18,572 nucleotides of DNA from JAVBLK01 sp031553565 (GCA_031553565.1 JAVBLK010000027.1:1-18572); one strand, 5' to 3'; positions 7,053-14,525 are shown, numbered from the stretch's first letter. The notes: generated by a model not told the origin, from the letters alone. Numbers and translations are program-made.

Positions 7053-7922
7053 GTGTACGGCTATGTGATACCCGACAAACCCAACCTCCTGATGAAGGAA
7101 TTCAGCCTGTACCGGGCGCATTACTGCGGCGTATGCCGCGCTATGGCCGCGCTGTTCGGGCAGATACCCAGGCTTACGGTCAATTATGACATCACATTCT
7201 TTTCGCTGCTGATGTTTGACCTGACGGGGACGGACGCGGAATTCCAGGAAAAACGTTGCGCGGCGCATGGTTTTAAAATGACCGGGAACGTGAAACGGAA
7301 CAAGCTTCTGGATAAAATCGCCGCGCTGAACGTCCTGATGTCATACCGTAATTTAAAGGACGACATTGTTGACGGCGGGCTGAAAAAAGCCGCGCCGGCG
7401 ATGCTTTTAAAACATGCGAACAAAAAAGCGGCCAGGCTGCTGCCCGGCGCGGACGATATGATCAAACGCCGCTATGCAAGTCTGATAGCGCTGGAAAAGG
7501 AAAACTGCGTGATCGTCGATATGGCGGCGGATTGCTTTGCGGCGATGATGCGTGACGCGGGGCGGGAGATCTTAGAGGAGAAATTCACTGAAAGCACAGG
7601 CGAGTTTTTGTATAATCTCGGGCGGTGGGTATACCTTGCCGACGCTTTAGACGATATCGACGAGGATTTCAAGAAAAAAAATTATAATCCTTATTTAAAA
7701 GCCCATAATAACTTTATAAACCGCCGGCAGTTTATAAAGGACAATTTTGCGGAAGTGAGCGCGCCCCTCTATGGCTCGGTCAACAGAATGGCCGAATTGT
7801 TACAGGGATTTAACCTGACTAAGAGCCGTAATTTGTTGCGCAATATCGTTATATATGGTATAAGGAATAAGACGGAGCAGCTTTTAAAAAGCGAAAAGAA
7901 GCTGCCTAAGGAAAAAATATAG
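7053..7922 (+). CDS. DUF5685 family protein
   Basis: About 289 aa from the GTG at 7053, which has AAGGAG (7036-7041) 11 bases upstream and gives the family-like start VYGYVIPDKPNLLMKEFSLY. Starting at 6996 would add 19 residues without a ribosome site. Near the N-terminus is HYCGVCR (23-29), a CxxC that could bind metal. The rest is predominantly helical, with no signal peptide or membrane segment, and includes an acidic DALDDIDED run near 196-204 and a basic C-terminus. It is followed 3 bases later by the J-domain-like gene, a pairing I know from other Clostridia, suggesting one operon and a shared task. The function of the family is not known to me. Confidence 0.75.
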   Translation: MYGYVIPDKPNLLMKEFSLYRAHYCGVCRAMAALFGQIPRLTVNYDITFFSLLMFDLTGTDAEFQEKRCAAHGFKMTGNVKRNKLLDKIAALNVLMSYRNLKDDIVDGGLKKAAPAMLLKHANKKAARLLPGADDMIKRRYASLIALEKENCVIVDMAADCFAAMMRDAGREILEEKFTESTGEFLYNLGRWVYLADALDDIDEDFKKKNYNPYLKAHNNFINRRQFIKDNFAEVSAPLYGSVNRMAELLQGFNLTKSRNLLRNIVIYGIRNKTEQLLKSEKKLPKEKI

Positions 7923-7925
7923 CCG

Positions 7926-8531
7926 ATGAAATTCAAAGATTACAGCATATTCGGCCTTTTGGAGGGTGCGTCTGAAATCGAAGTCGACCAGGCGTACTTC
8001 AGGCTGAAAGCGCAATATTCCGAGGACAGGTTCAAAGAGGGCGAGGAGGGCAATGCCGCCAGCCGCCGGCTTATGGCGCTGGAAGACGCATACACGGAAT
8101 ACAAGGATGACCTCCGCGCGAACATGAAAAAGGAAACGGCGGCTGCGGCGGAATTTTCATACGGCGGAACGGCGGACTATGCGCATATAGACGCGCTGAT
8201 CAAGGAAGGCCGCTTAGAGGAAGCGCAAAAGCTGCTTGACGATATGCAGAGCCGCACCGGCGAGTGGCATTATTTGCAGGCGATCGTGTTTTACAAGCGC
8301 AGCTGGTACGGCGAAAGCCGGAAGCAGCTGCAGCTGGCGCTTGCGTTAGAGCCGGAGAATCCTAAATTCAGGGCCGCGGCGGAAAAGATGGAGCTGTTTT
8401 TGGGCAATATCCGCGTCGAGGACAATATGAATCCGCAGAAAAACAGCGGGATATACAGCGAGGGGTACGACCCTAACCAGAATTCGGCATGCAATAACGC
8501 GCCGTGCTGTTATCCGATATGCTGCTGCTGA
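7926..8531 (+). CDS. J-domain-like protein with degenerate HPD and Cys-rich tail
   Basis: 201 aa. Residues 1-66 look like a J domain: a short N-terminal helix, the long helix QAYFRLKAQY, and a third helix, ALEDAYTEYK. The HPD tripeptide that stimulates DnaK ATPase should sit near 32-34 but reads SED, so normal Hsp70 stimulation is unlikely. Residues about 85-155 form paired helices like a TPR (DALIKEGRLEEAQKLLDD and the block ending LALEPENP). The C-terminus is Cys-rich (CNNAPCCYPICCC), possibly metal-binding or a membrane-proximal tail. It begins 3 bases after the DUF5685 gene, with AAGGA 13 bases before the ATG, so it is co-transcribed and probably coupled. The role is unknown. Confidence 0.75.
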   Translation: MKFKDYSIFGLLEGASEIEVDQAYFRLKAQYSEDRFKEGEEGNAASRRLMALEDAYTEYKDDLRANMKKETAAAAEFSYGGTADYAHIDALIKEGRLEEAQKLLDDMQSRTGEWHYLQAIVFYKRSWYGESRKQLQLALALEPENPKFRAAAEKMELFLGNIRVEDNMNPQKNSGIYSEGYDPNQNSACNNAPCCYPICCC

Positions 8532-8676
8532 GGCTTTCGGGATTTTTGCGATTTCGGGCCCGCACGGCGGGAAGAATCATTGCGCGACGATTATTATGTC
8601 CGGCGGATCGTGAAAATGCCGTTCTGAGAGACGGATGCAAAAACCGGTTAAAGCGGGTAAAAATGGGCTGGAATGC
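8532..8676. other. Short spacer, no gene seen
   Basis: A small CCCGC-ACG-GCGGG stem (8559-8571) is not followed by a T-run. An open frame crossing here starts inside the previous gene, lacks a ribosome site and ends in the next promoter, so it is not counted as a gene. Confidence 0.4.
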
Positions 8677-8705
8677 TTGCAGAAACATAAAAATTGGAGT
8701 ATAAT
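8677..8705 (+). promoter_or_regulatory. Promoter overlapping the ribosome site of the foldase gene
   Basis: TTGCAG (8677-8682), exactly 17 bases, then TATAAT (8700-8705). Transcription would start near 8712, after the GTG at 8709 and only a few bases before the ATG at 8715. The GGAG at 8696-8699 would then lie outside the transcript. Confidence 0.6.
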
Positions 8706-8708
8706 ACT

Positions 8709-10472
8709 GTGACTATGAAAAAGAAGATAGCATCTATTATATTGATTTTAGTGATGTGCGTGTCCGTTTTCAGCGGATGCGTCCTTTTTGATACCGACAC
8801 CGCGGCTGATTACGCGCGCGTGGTGGCCAGCGTTAAGAATATCGAGATCGGGCGCGATGCCGACGATAAGCCGATATATTTTTCCAAGGATATAACCAAG
8901 CGCGAGCTTTACAGCGCCAAGCAGAATTACGCTTCGCAGCTGATCAGCGAAAACGAGGGTATGACGACCGAGCAGGCGGTCAATGCGCTTTTGAACACCT
9001 TGATAAACAGGAGTATTATGCTTTCGCGCTACGAGAAGCTTGTTCTCTCGGGCGAGCTTAAGGTGACCCCCGCGCAGGAGGCGCAGGGCTACAACAAAAT
9101 GTGGCAGGCGGTCTATTCGTATTGCGACTCGCAGATAACGTCCATAGAAAGCTCTTTATACGCGGCCAAGGGCAAGACCGCGCCGGCAAAGGGCGCGGCA
9201 GAGGGCGAGAAAAAATATCCCGAAAGCACTTTGATGACCAAAGCGGCAAAGGATCTCAAGGAAGCGGCCGAAAAGGCGGACATACCCCAAAAATATGTCC
9301 CCTTAAGCAGCAGCACCCCCGCAAATAACGATACCTTTAAACTTGACGCGGTCAAGCGTTTCATAATCTACACTATACAGCAGGTCGAGACCATGAGTCT
9401 GACCAAGGATGAGAAGAAGCTTTTGCAGGCCGACAAGGAGTTTGTGAACGATGTCGCAAACAAGACCGACCTCTATAAAAAGATAATGGGCAACGGTAAC
9501 CTTGACGACGCCGGTACTGCCGGGGGCGGCTTTTTCTGCATCAAGAAACTGGTCGCGGGCGACCAGCTCGACCAGATAAAAAACGAGCGTCTGCAGGAAT
9601 ACTATAAGGACAAGGTGTCCGTATCCGGACAGGAAGTGCAGGATTATTATAGCGAAACACTGGCGGTACAGAAGGTCAGTTTTTCAAAAAACAACGCGTC
9701 TTATCTGAACGCATATTATACGGCGCTCAAGAATGAAAATGGCGAAACGCCGTTTGTGTTCTATAATCCGAGCAGCGACGTTTTCTACGTCAAGCATATT
9801 CTTATCCCGTTCTCGGACGCGCAGACAGCGGCTATCACCGAGGCGGGCAAGGGCAAGACGGCCGATCAGCAGAAGCAGTTCAGGATACAGACAGCCGGCC
9901 AGATAGAATCATATGTGCATACGAACGGCAACGACGACACAAGCCTGCCCAAGCGTACGATTCAGCAGATATACAACGAGGTGCTGTCCACCATTGCGGG
10001 CTATAAGAACAATCCTGACTCCAGGCACGTCGAGGACGCATTCAACAAACTGATATTCAAATACAATACCGACAGCGGCATATTCAACAACGAAAAGGGC
10101 TATATCATGCCGCCCAAGGGCAAGGGTATTTCCAGCGGCTACGTTCCCGAGTTCGAGAACGCTGCGTACGAGCTTTTCGAGGATTACAATACAGGCGAAT
10201 TCCTGCCTAAGATGGTGATAACTACCTACGGCGTGCACCTTATGATGTACTCGTCGCACACCGATTCGATAACGAACAACGGCGAAGCGCGGCTGACGGA
10301 CTACACCTCCGCAATGAAATTGCAGACATACGCGGACGCGGTAGAGGCCTATTTGCTCGAGAAAAAGCAGGCCAATAATTACGAGCTTATCCAGAGTCAG
10401 GTTGTAGGCGAATACAGGGGCGACACATATATCAAGAAGCACGAAAGCCGCTACAAAGACCTTCTGGTATAA
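8709..10472 (+). CDS. PrsA/SurA-like peptidyl-prolyl isomerase lipoprotein
   Basis: About 587 aa extracytoplasmic foldase. The N-terminus is a lipoprotein signal peptide: a MKKK basic start, a hydrophobic core IASIILILVMCVSV, and lipobox FSGC with Cys24 counted from the GTG. A long helical region follows, as in SurA N domains, with a Lys/Ala/Gly linker near 150-175. The parvulin domain is about 361-515: YVKHILIPF at its first strand, DSRHVEDAFNKLIFKYNTDSG before the glycine loop, VPEFENAAYELFEDYNTGEF, then TTYGVHLMMYSS as the last strand. It should help secreted proteins fold outside the membrane. Start choice: GGAG is 9 bases before GTG 8709 and 15 before ATG 8715. It is larger than typical PrsA, mainly from the long N-terminal region. 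The active state of the isomerase is not provable here. Confidence 0.85.
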   Translation: MTMKKKIASIILILVMCVSVFSGCVLFDTDTAADYARVVASVKNIEIGRDADDKPIYFSKDITKRELYSAKQNYASQLISENEGMTTEQAVNALLNTLINRSIMLSRYEKLVLSGELKVTPAQEAQGYNKMWQAVYSYCDSQITSIESSLYAAKGKTAPAKGAAEGEKKYPESTLMTKAAKDLKEAAEKADIPQKYVPLSSSTPANNDTFKLDAVKRFIIYTIQQVETMSLTKDEKKLLQADKEFVNDVANKTDLYKKIMGNGNLDDAGTAGGGFFCIKKLVAGDQLDQIKNERLQEYYKDKVSVSGQEVQDYYSETLAVQKVSFSKNNASYLNAYYTALKNENGETPFVFYNPSSDVFYVKHILIPFSDAQTAAITEAGKGKTADQQKQFRIQTAGQIESYVHTNGNDDTSLPKRTIQQIYNEVLSTIAGYKNNPDSRHVEDAFNKLIFKYNTDSGIFNNEKGYIMPPKGKGISSGYVPEFENAAYELFEDYNTGEFLPKMVITTYGVHLMMYSSHTDSITNNGEARLTDYTSAMKLQTYADAVEAYLLEKKQANNYELIQSQVVGEYRGDTYIKKHESRYKDLLV

Positions 10473-10532
10473 AAGCGACATATGTTCCTTTCTTTACGAG
10501 GCTCTTATAACCGGCTTTTGGAGGGACTTTAA

Positions 10533-11597
10533 ATGATCAGCAAAAAAGCGGCCGGCATCGCGCCGTATACGGCAGGGGAGCAGCCGCGCGACAAAAAATA
10601 TATCAAGCTCAATACCAACGAGAATCCTTACCCGCCGTGCGGAAAGGTAGTATCCGCGCTGACCGGCGCGGATATTTCGCGTTTAAGGCTTTATCCTGAT
10701 CCGCGATCCACCGGGCTGCGCGAGGCCGCGGCGGCTAAATTCGGGTTGAGCCCGGAGAACATCTTTTGCGGCAACGGCAGCGACGAGATACTGGCGTTTT
10801 GCTTTCAGGCGTTTTTTGACCCTTTTTCCAAGGATGTGGTTTTCCCTGACGTGACCTACAGCTTTTATCCCGTCTGGTGCAGGCTTTTCGATATCAATTA
10901 CAGGACGCTGCCGCTGAAAGACGATTTCTCGGTTGACGTAAGCGGATATATAGCACCCGCGTATTGTCAGGGCGTAGTTATCGCAAACCCCAACGCGCCG
11001 ACGGGCAGGGCGCTGCCGCTTATGGATATCGAGCGTATAGTATCGGGGAATCCGGACAAGGCGGTGATCGTAGACGAGGCTTATGTCGATTTCGGCGCGG
11101 AGACCGCGATACCGCTTATAAAGAAATACAAGAACCTTGTCGTCGTGCGCACGTTTTCAAAGAGCGGCAGCCTGGCCGGAATGCGCATTGGCTTTGCCGC
11201 GGGGGACAAGGAACTTATTACCGCGCTGGTTAAGATCAAGGACAGCTTCAACAGCTATCCGGTGGATTCTTTGGCCGGGGCCGCGGCGGTCGCCGCATTA
11301 TCGGACGGCGAATATTTTGACGAGCATGTCAATAAGGTAATAAGGACGCGGGAGGCGTTTTGCGCCGCGATAACTAAGGCCGGGTTCACCTATGTGCCGT
11401 CGTCGGCAAACTTTGTCTTTGTGACGCACAAGGCCGTTTCCGCCGAAACGCTTTACCGCGGGTTAAAAGAAAACGGGGTGCTGGTACGCTGGTTCGATAA
11501 GCCGCGCATAAGCAATTATCTAAGGATATCGATCGGTACGGACGAGGAAATGCGCATATGCGCCGAAATGCTGAAAAAGCTGGCGGGACAGGCGTGA
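10533..11597 (+). CDS. hisC: Histidinol-phosphate aminotransferase
   Basis: 354 aa fold-type I PLP aminotransferase, the length of bacterial HisC. Motifs: KLNTNENPYPP (25-35), YPDP (54-57), GNGSDEIL (80-87) for the cofactor phosphate, NPNAPTG (152-158), VIVDEAYVDF (178-187) with Asp181, and RTFSKSGSLAGMRIG (206-220) with Schiff-base Lys210 and Arg218. NYLRISIG near the C-terminus carries the substrate-carboxylate Arg. It converts imidazole-acetol phosphate and glutamate to histidinol phosphate. The ATG at 10533 has GGAGGG (10520-10525). It stands apart from any other his gene, so a broader job on aromatic amino acids or related substrates is possible; such solitary homologs do occur. The next gene begins within about 80 bases, suggesting co-transcription. 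Confidence 0.85.
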   Translation: MISKKAAGIAPYTAGEQPRDKKYIKLNTNENPYPPCGKVVSALTGADISRLRLYPDPRSTGLREAAAAKFGLSPENIFCGNGSDEILAFCFQAFFDPFSKDVVFPDVTYSFYPVWCRLFDINYRTLPLKDDFSVDVSGYIAPAYCQGVVIANPNAPTGRALPLMDIERIVSGNPDKAVIVDEAYVDFGAETAIPLIKKYKNLVVVRTFSKSGSLAGMRIGFAAGDKELITALVKIKDSFNSYPVDSLAGAAAVAALSDGEYFDEHVNKVIRTREAFCAAITKAGFTYVPSSANFVFVTHKAVSAETLYRGLKENGVLVRWFDKPRISNYLRISIGTDEEMRICAEMLKKLAGQA

Positions 11598-11675
11598 GGC
11601 TTTAAATGTATCACCTGGAAAAACTCTAATCGTCCGGCGATTGCCGATCACTTGCTAAAGGCCAAGGCGGGAAAA

Positions 11676-12548
11676 ATGTTTTTATCATACGGGTTCACAA
11701 CATATAAGCGGAAGACTGTGATCGTGCTGCTTTATCCGTATCTCCCATACGAGGAGCCGGGAGAGGGCTATTTGCCGCTGGACGCTTATTATGTTTATTC
11801 GCACAAGTCGTATCTTGAAACAAAAGAATTCATTGAAACCTTAAGGGAAAAAGGTATCGAGGCCGACGCGATCAACGACCCGGTCTTTAAAAAACTGGCG
11901 ATAAAATCCGGAGTGGCGGCGATTTTGGGGACGAACTCCCTGGCCTACAGTTATTCAAACGGCAGCCGCTTTGTGCTGTCCGTTGTAAGGATCTCTTACA
12001 AAATGACCGACGCGGAGAAAGAATTTAACAAGGTTTTCACCGATTTCGCCGCCGAAAAGGCCGCCCCCGGCAAAGTGACCGAAACAATAAACTGCTATAA
12101 ATGCGGCGCGTGTTCGCGCGCGTGCCCGATGGGGGCGATCAAGTATAACGGACTTACGCCGCAGTTGTGCATGCGTACATATATGATAAAGGGCGATATC
12201 CCTGATGACGAAAAGGCCGCGGCGATGGGCAATAAATTCATGGGCTGCGACATCTGCCAAAGGGTCTGCCCGATGAATAAAAACGTGTCGGGCGCAATGC
12301 CGCTGGAAATCAAACAGCTTTTAAGGATAGAGGACTTTTTGCGGCAGCCCAAACAACAGGCGGCGGCCTTAAAGGAATTTATAGGCGCGAATTACGCCAA
12401 CCCGAACCGGCTCCTGCCTATGGCGATAAACGTGGCGGGCAACAGCGGCAACAAAGAATACTTAGGGCTTATACAGCCGTATCTCGACAGTCCCGGCGAG
12501 GTTGTGCGGCGCGCCGCGGACAGGGCGATAAGAAGGCTGAACGGCTGA
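11676..12548 (+). CDS. QueG-like double [4Fe-4S] protein, short form
   Basis: About 290 aa. The C-terminal half has two clustered ferredoxin motifs: CYKCGACSRACP (CxxCxxCxxxCP type, near residue 140) and CDICQRVCP (near 190), with an extra LCMR between, as in epoxyqueuosine reductase. The last part, YLGLIQPYLDSPGEVVRRAADRAIRRL, is a HEAT-like repeat, also as in QueG. The N-terminal part resembles the cobalamin-binding region but is shorter than usual (QueG is commonly 310-380 aa). QueG reduces epoxyqueuosine to queuosine in tRNA; this may be a diverged relative with another substrate. The start is uncertain: the frame is open back to the hisC stop, TTG 11652 has no ribosome site, and ATG 11676 has AAGGCGGG just before it. 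It is likely in an operon with hisC. Confidence 0.7.
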   Translation: MFLSYGFTTYKRKTVIVLLYPYLPYEEPGEGYLPLDAYYVYSHKSYLETKEFIETLREKGIEADAINDPVFKKLAIKSGVAAILGTNSLAYSYSNGSRFVLSVVRISYKMTDAEKEFNKVFTDFAAEKAAPGKVTETINCYKCGACSRACPMGAIKYNGLTPQLCMRTYMIKGDIPDDEKAAAMGNKFMGCDICQRVCPMNKNVSGAMPLEIKQLLRIEDFLRQPKQQAAALKEFIGANYANPNRLLPMAINVAGNSGNKEYLGLIQPYLDSPGEVVRRAADRAIRRLNG

Positions 12549-12645
12549 CGGGAGTCTTGATTGCCATAAGAGCCGTGACAAGATTCTTCTATTCCGCTGA
12601 GAACAGAAAACTGAACAGACTTTTGTAATACGGGCATAAGCTTTG

Positions 12646-12672
12646 CCGGCGATACTCCGGTTTTTCTTTTTT
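12646..12672 (+). terminator. Probable terminator after the QueG-like gene
   Basis: A short GC element, CCGG-CGATACT-CCGG (12646-12660), runs straight into TTTTTCTTTTTT (12661-12672). The stem is only 4 bp. It is followed by a second hairpin, CCGCCG / CGGCGG (12674-12679 and 12696-12701), right at the edge of the insertion sequence. The remaining spacer 12549-12645 holds no gene that I can see. Confidence 0.4.
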
Positions 12673-12758
12673 GCCGCCGTTATGCGCGAAAAAAGCGGCG
12701 GGTTGTAAAATGAAAAGCAACAGATAGAAAAAAGAAAGATCCATAGAGAACTTTCAGG

Positions 12759-12764
12759 TATAAT
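12759..12764 (+). promoter_or_regulatory. -10 box of the transposase gene
   Basis: A perfect TATAAT inside the element's left end. It overlaps the ATG at 12763, which would then not be transcribed as a start, so translation most likely begins at 12805. No good -35 is visible at 17 bases. Confidence 0.45.
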
Positions 12765-12804
12765 GAGTTTTACGAGAACCAAAATACCAAAGGAAAAGAA
12801 ATCT

Positions 12805-13878
12805 ATGGATCAAATGAATTGTATCACAGAAGCGAGCAAAGGTAAACATTTATGTTTATGGGAGCGCAAAGAGATTGAGAAAGCTGTCGGCCGGAGCGCA
12901 AGTATCAGGTCGATAGCGCGGGCATTAAACAGGAGCGCGTCAACGATATCGAGAGAGATTGGCAGAGGCAGCGTATCACAACGCAGAACCAGTCAATATA
13001 TATCCAAGCGCGCGGACGACCCGGGATATACGGAAAGCATGATATATTTTGCGGAGACGGGTCAGTGCTGCGCCGCAAACAACACGGGCAGACGCGGCGG
13101 GAAATACAAACTGTTTGAGGATATGGAGTTTATCCGATATATTGAAAACTGCATATTGGAAAAGAAATGGGCGCCGGCGTCAATCTTGGGCGGCCTGAAG
13201 GCTAACGGGCACAGCTTTAAGACTATGGTATGTTTTAAGACGGTATACAACTACATAGACAGAGGGCTTTTGGCTGTCAGAAATATAGATTTACCGCTAA
13301 AACCGGGATTAAGAGTAAAGAAACAGCGGAACAGGGAGCATAAGCGGATATTGGGCAACAGTATAGACCTTAGGCCGAAACATATAGATGACCGATTAGA
13401 GTTCGGGCATTTCGAGGGCGACTGCATTGTGGGTCAGGAGGGTAAAAGCGCGGCGATGACACTTACGGAACGCAAAACAAGAAAGGGCTTTATATTAGCG
13501 TTAAAAGATAAAACCGCGCAATCGGTCATGGATGCCTTAAGAGAGTTTAAAACACATATCCCCGCCGGGCTGATCAAAAGCATTACCTTTGACAACGGCA
13601 GCGAGTTTGCCCGGTGCCATGAGCTGGACGGAGCCGGAACACAAATCTACTTTGCTCACCCTTACAGCGCATATGAGCGCGGCGGCAACGAAAACTACAA
13701 CGGCATTATCCGCAGATACATTCCTAAGGGTAAGGACTTGAGCGTTTTTACCCAAGCTGATCTAAACCGCATAAACAAAAATATTGACACCTTACCCAGG
13801 AAATGCCTGAACTATCAAACCGCTGAATCCATGTTCAACCGCGAACTCAAAAAAAATTTTTCTTACCCCATGGGGTAA
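12805..13878 (+). CDS. IS30-family transposase
   Basis: About 357 aa DDE transposase that cuts and joins the element's ends. The N-terminal helix-turn-helix region (LWERKEIEKAV, then RSIARALNRSASTISREI) is typical of IS30. The catalytic domain shows all three acids: GHFEGDCIVG (first Asp), SITFDNGSEF (second Asp) and YERGGNENYNGIIRRYIPKG (Glu), followed by the family's C-terminal LNYQTAESMFNREL. Start: ATG 12805 has AAGGA (12790-12794) 10 bases upstream, whereas ATG 12763 lies in the -10 box. It looks complete and functional with no frameshift. The stop codon lies inside a perfect 18-base palindrome. Codon choice is similar to neighbours, so acquisition may not be recent or its source was related. 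Confidence 0.95.
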   Translation: MDQMNCITEASKGKHLCLWERKEIEKAVGRSASIRSIARALNRSASTISREIGRGSVSQRRTSQYISKRADDPGYTESMIYFAETGQCCAANNTGRRGGKYKLFEDMEFIRYIENCILEKKWAPASILGGLKANGHSFKTMVCFKTVYNYIDRGLLAVRNIDLPLKPGLRVKKQRNREHKRILGNSIDLRPKHIDDRLEFGHFEGDCIVGQEGKSAAMTLTERKTRKGFILALKDKTAQSVMDALREFKTHIPAGLIKSITFDNGSEFARCHELDGAGTQIYFAHPYSAYERGGNENYNGIIRRYIPKGKDLSVFTQADLNRINKNIDTLPRKCLNYQTAESMFNRELKKNFSYPMG

Positions 13879-13879
13879 G
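13862..13879. repeat. Perfect 18-bp palindrome over the transposase stop
   Basis: CTTACCCCATGGGGTAAG reads the same on both strands. It covers the last five codons and the TAA. It lacks a loop, so it may be a protein-binding site or an extruding cruciform rather than a terminator. Confidence 0.7.
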
Positions 13880-13968
13880 AATGTGATAAGTAATCTTATT
13901 TATACCAACTGTTGCGTTTTACTTTACAATCGGGGTGCGCGAAAAAAGCAAAACGCGCTTTAAAATTC

Positions 13969-13998
13969 TTGCAAAAGACACGGCTTTAATGGTATAAT
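13969..13998 (+). promoter_or_regulatory. Probable promoter of the tRNA cluster
   Basis: TTGCAA (13969-13974), 18 bases, then TATAAT (13993-13998), with TG at 13990-13991 giving an extended -10. The next genes on this strand are the tRNAs from 14287. A CGCAAAA / TTTTGCG stem (about 14013-14037) follows, and a repeat copy lies between promoter and tRNA. Confidence 0.6.
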
Positions 13999-14048
13999 CC
14001 CTATGCTAATCGCGCAAAACGTTTTGTTTTTTTGCGTGCAGGCATCCA

Positions 14049-14175
14049 AGTAAACACTGATTTAATTCGATAGAATTTTGTGGCCGCGTCTTTTTCGTCA
14101 TAAAAAGTCTTCTTTTCTTGTCAATACCTTCGGGCATTGCCTTCGAAAACAAGCCGTTTTCTGTCTGAAAAATAC
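14049..14175. repeat. Fold-back dispersed repeat, copy B (diverged, inverted)
   Basis: Read on the + strand it matches the reverse complement of copy A in order: AAACACTGA, then GATAGAATTT, then GCGTCTTTTTCG, then a GTCTTCT block, then AAAACAAG-CGTTTTC, then CTGAA. Several blocks are identical over 8-12 bases, with gaps between. It contains no gene. Confidence 0.55.
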
Positions 14176-14213
14176 TTGCTCAAAATTTATCTCATTTAAT
14201 CATCGTTTACCTA

Positions 14214-14258
14214 AGGAAACGCTGAAAATTTAAGACTATTATTTTTTCACTGTTTCCT
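14214..14258. repeat. Short hairpin made of the same repeat ends
   Basis: AGGAAACGCTGAAAA (from 14214) pairs, with few mismatches, with TTTTTCACTGTTTCCT (to 14258). The word AGGAA-CGCTGAA is the terminal arm of repeat copy A, so this looks like a minimal member of the same family with its interior lost. Confidence 0.5.
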
Positions 14259-14286
14259 CAATTGAATAGTCCCCGGACGGGTTTTT

Positions 14287-14374
14287 GGAGAGGTGGTTGA
14301 GTGGTCGAAGGCACACGCTTGGAAAGCGTGCGAGGGTAACACCTCCGGGGGTTCGAATCCCCCCCTCTCCGCCA
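14287..14374 (+). tRNA. tRNA-Ser (GGA)
   Basis: 88 bases including an encoded CCA. The acceptor stem GGAGAGG pairs with CCTCTCC (14364-14370). The anticodon stem CACGC / GCGTG encloses TT-GGA-AA, with the anticodon at 14321-14323, reading UCC and UCU. A long variable arm, as in class II serine tRNAs, is followed by the GGTTCGAATCC T-arm. Confidence 0.95.
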
Positions 14375-14451
14375 AAAAAGGCGGGCGACAGGGCAGGGGC
14401 CGGTGAAAACTTAATAGCAGCGGCTTCTTGATGTCAGGCTGCAAAAAATAT

Positions 14452-14525
14452 GCGGGTGTAGCTCAATGGTAGAGTTCCAGCTTCCCAAGCTGGCTGCGTG
14501 GGTCCGATTCCCATCACCCGCTCCA
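14452..14525 (+). tRNA. tRNA-Gly (CCC)
   Basis: 74 bases including CCA. The acceptor stem GCGGGTG pairs with CACCCGC. The D-arm is GCTCAATGGTAGAGT, the anticodon stem CCAGC / GCTGG carries CCC at 14484-14486, and the T-arm is GGGTCCGATTCCC. It reads GGG codons. It follows tRNA-Ser(GGA) by 77 bases and is likely in the same transcript. Confidence 0.95.

Larger units (their letters stand above)
12703..13929 (+). mobile_element. IS30-family insertion sequence
   Basis: The ends are imperfect inverted repeats: 12703-12723 (starts TTGTAAAATGAAAAGC) and 13909-13929 match at 18 of 21 positions when one is inverted. They enclose a full-length IS30 transposase gene and a -10 box. The copy seems intact. 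A 14-base word, TGCGCGAAAAAAGC, occurs on both sides, at 12683-12696 and 13936-13949, each 6 bases from the nearest end. The exact boundary and target duplication are therefore uncertain; the element may extend a few bases beyond the arms given. It lies between a terminator-like hairpin and a promoter. Confidence 0.8.

Noticed and set aside
8504..8704. + strand frame of 66 codons between the J-like gene and the foldase gene
   Set aside because: It begins inside the previous gene, has no ribosome site and runs into the promoter of the next gene.
12763..12804. Upstream ATG for the IS30 transposase
   Set aside because: This ATG overlaps the TATAAT -10 box and has no ribosome site; ATG 12805 has AAGGA at good spacing.
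14247..14444. Minus-strand open frame of 65 codons across tRNA-Ser(GGA)
   Set aside because: It is the antisense of the tRNA (the familiar ERGGFEPPE…FDHSTTSP artefact), with no ribosome site.
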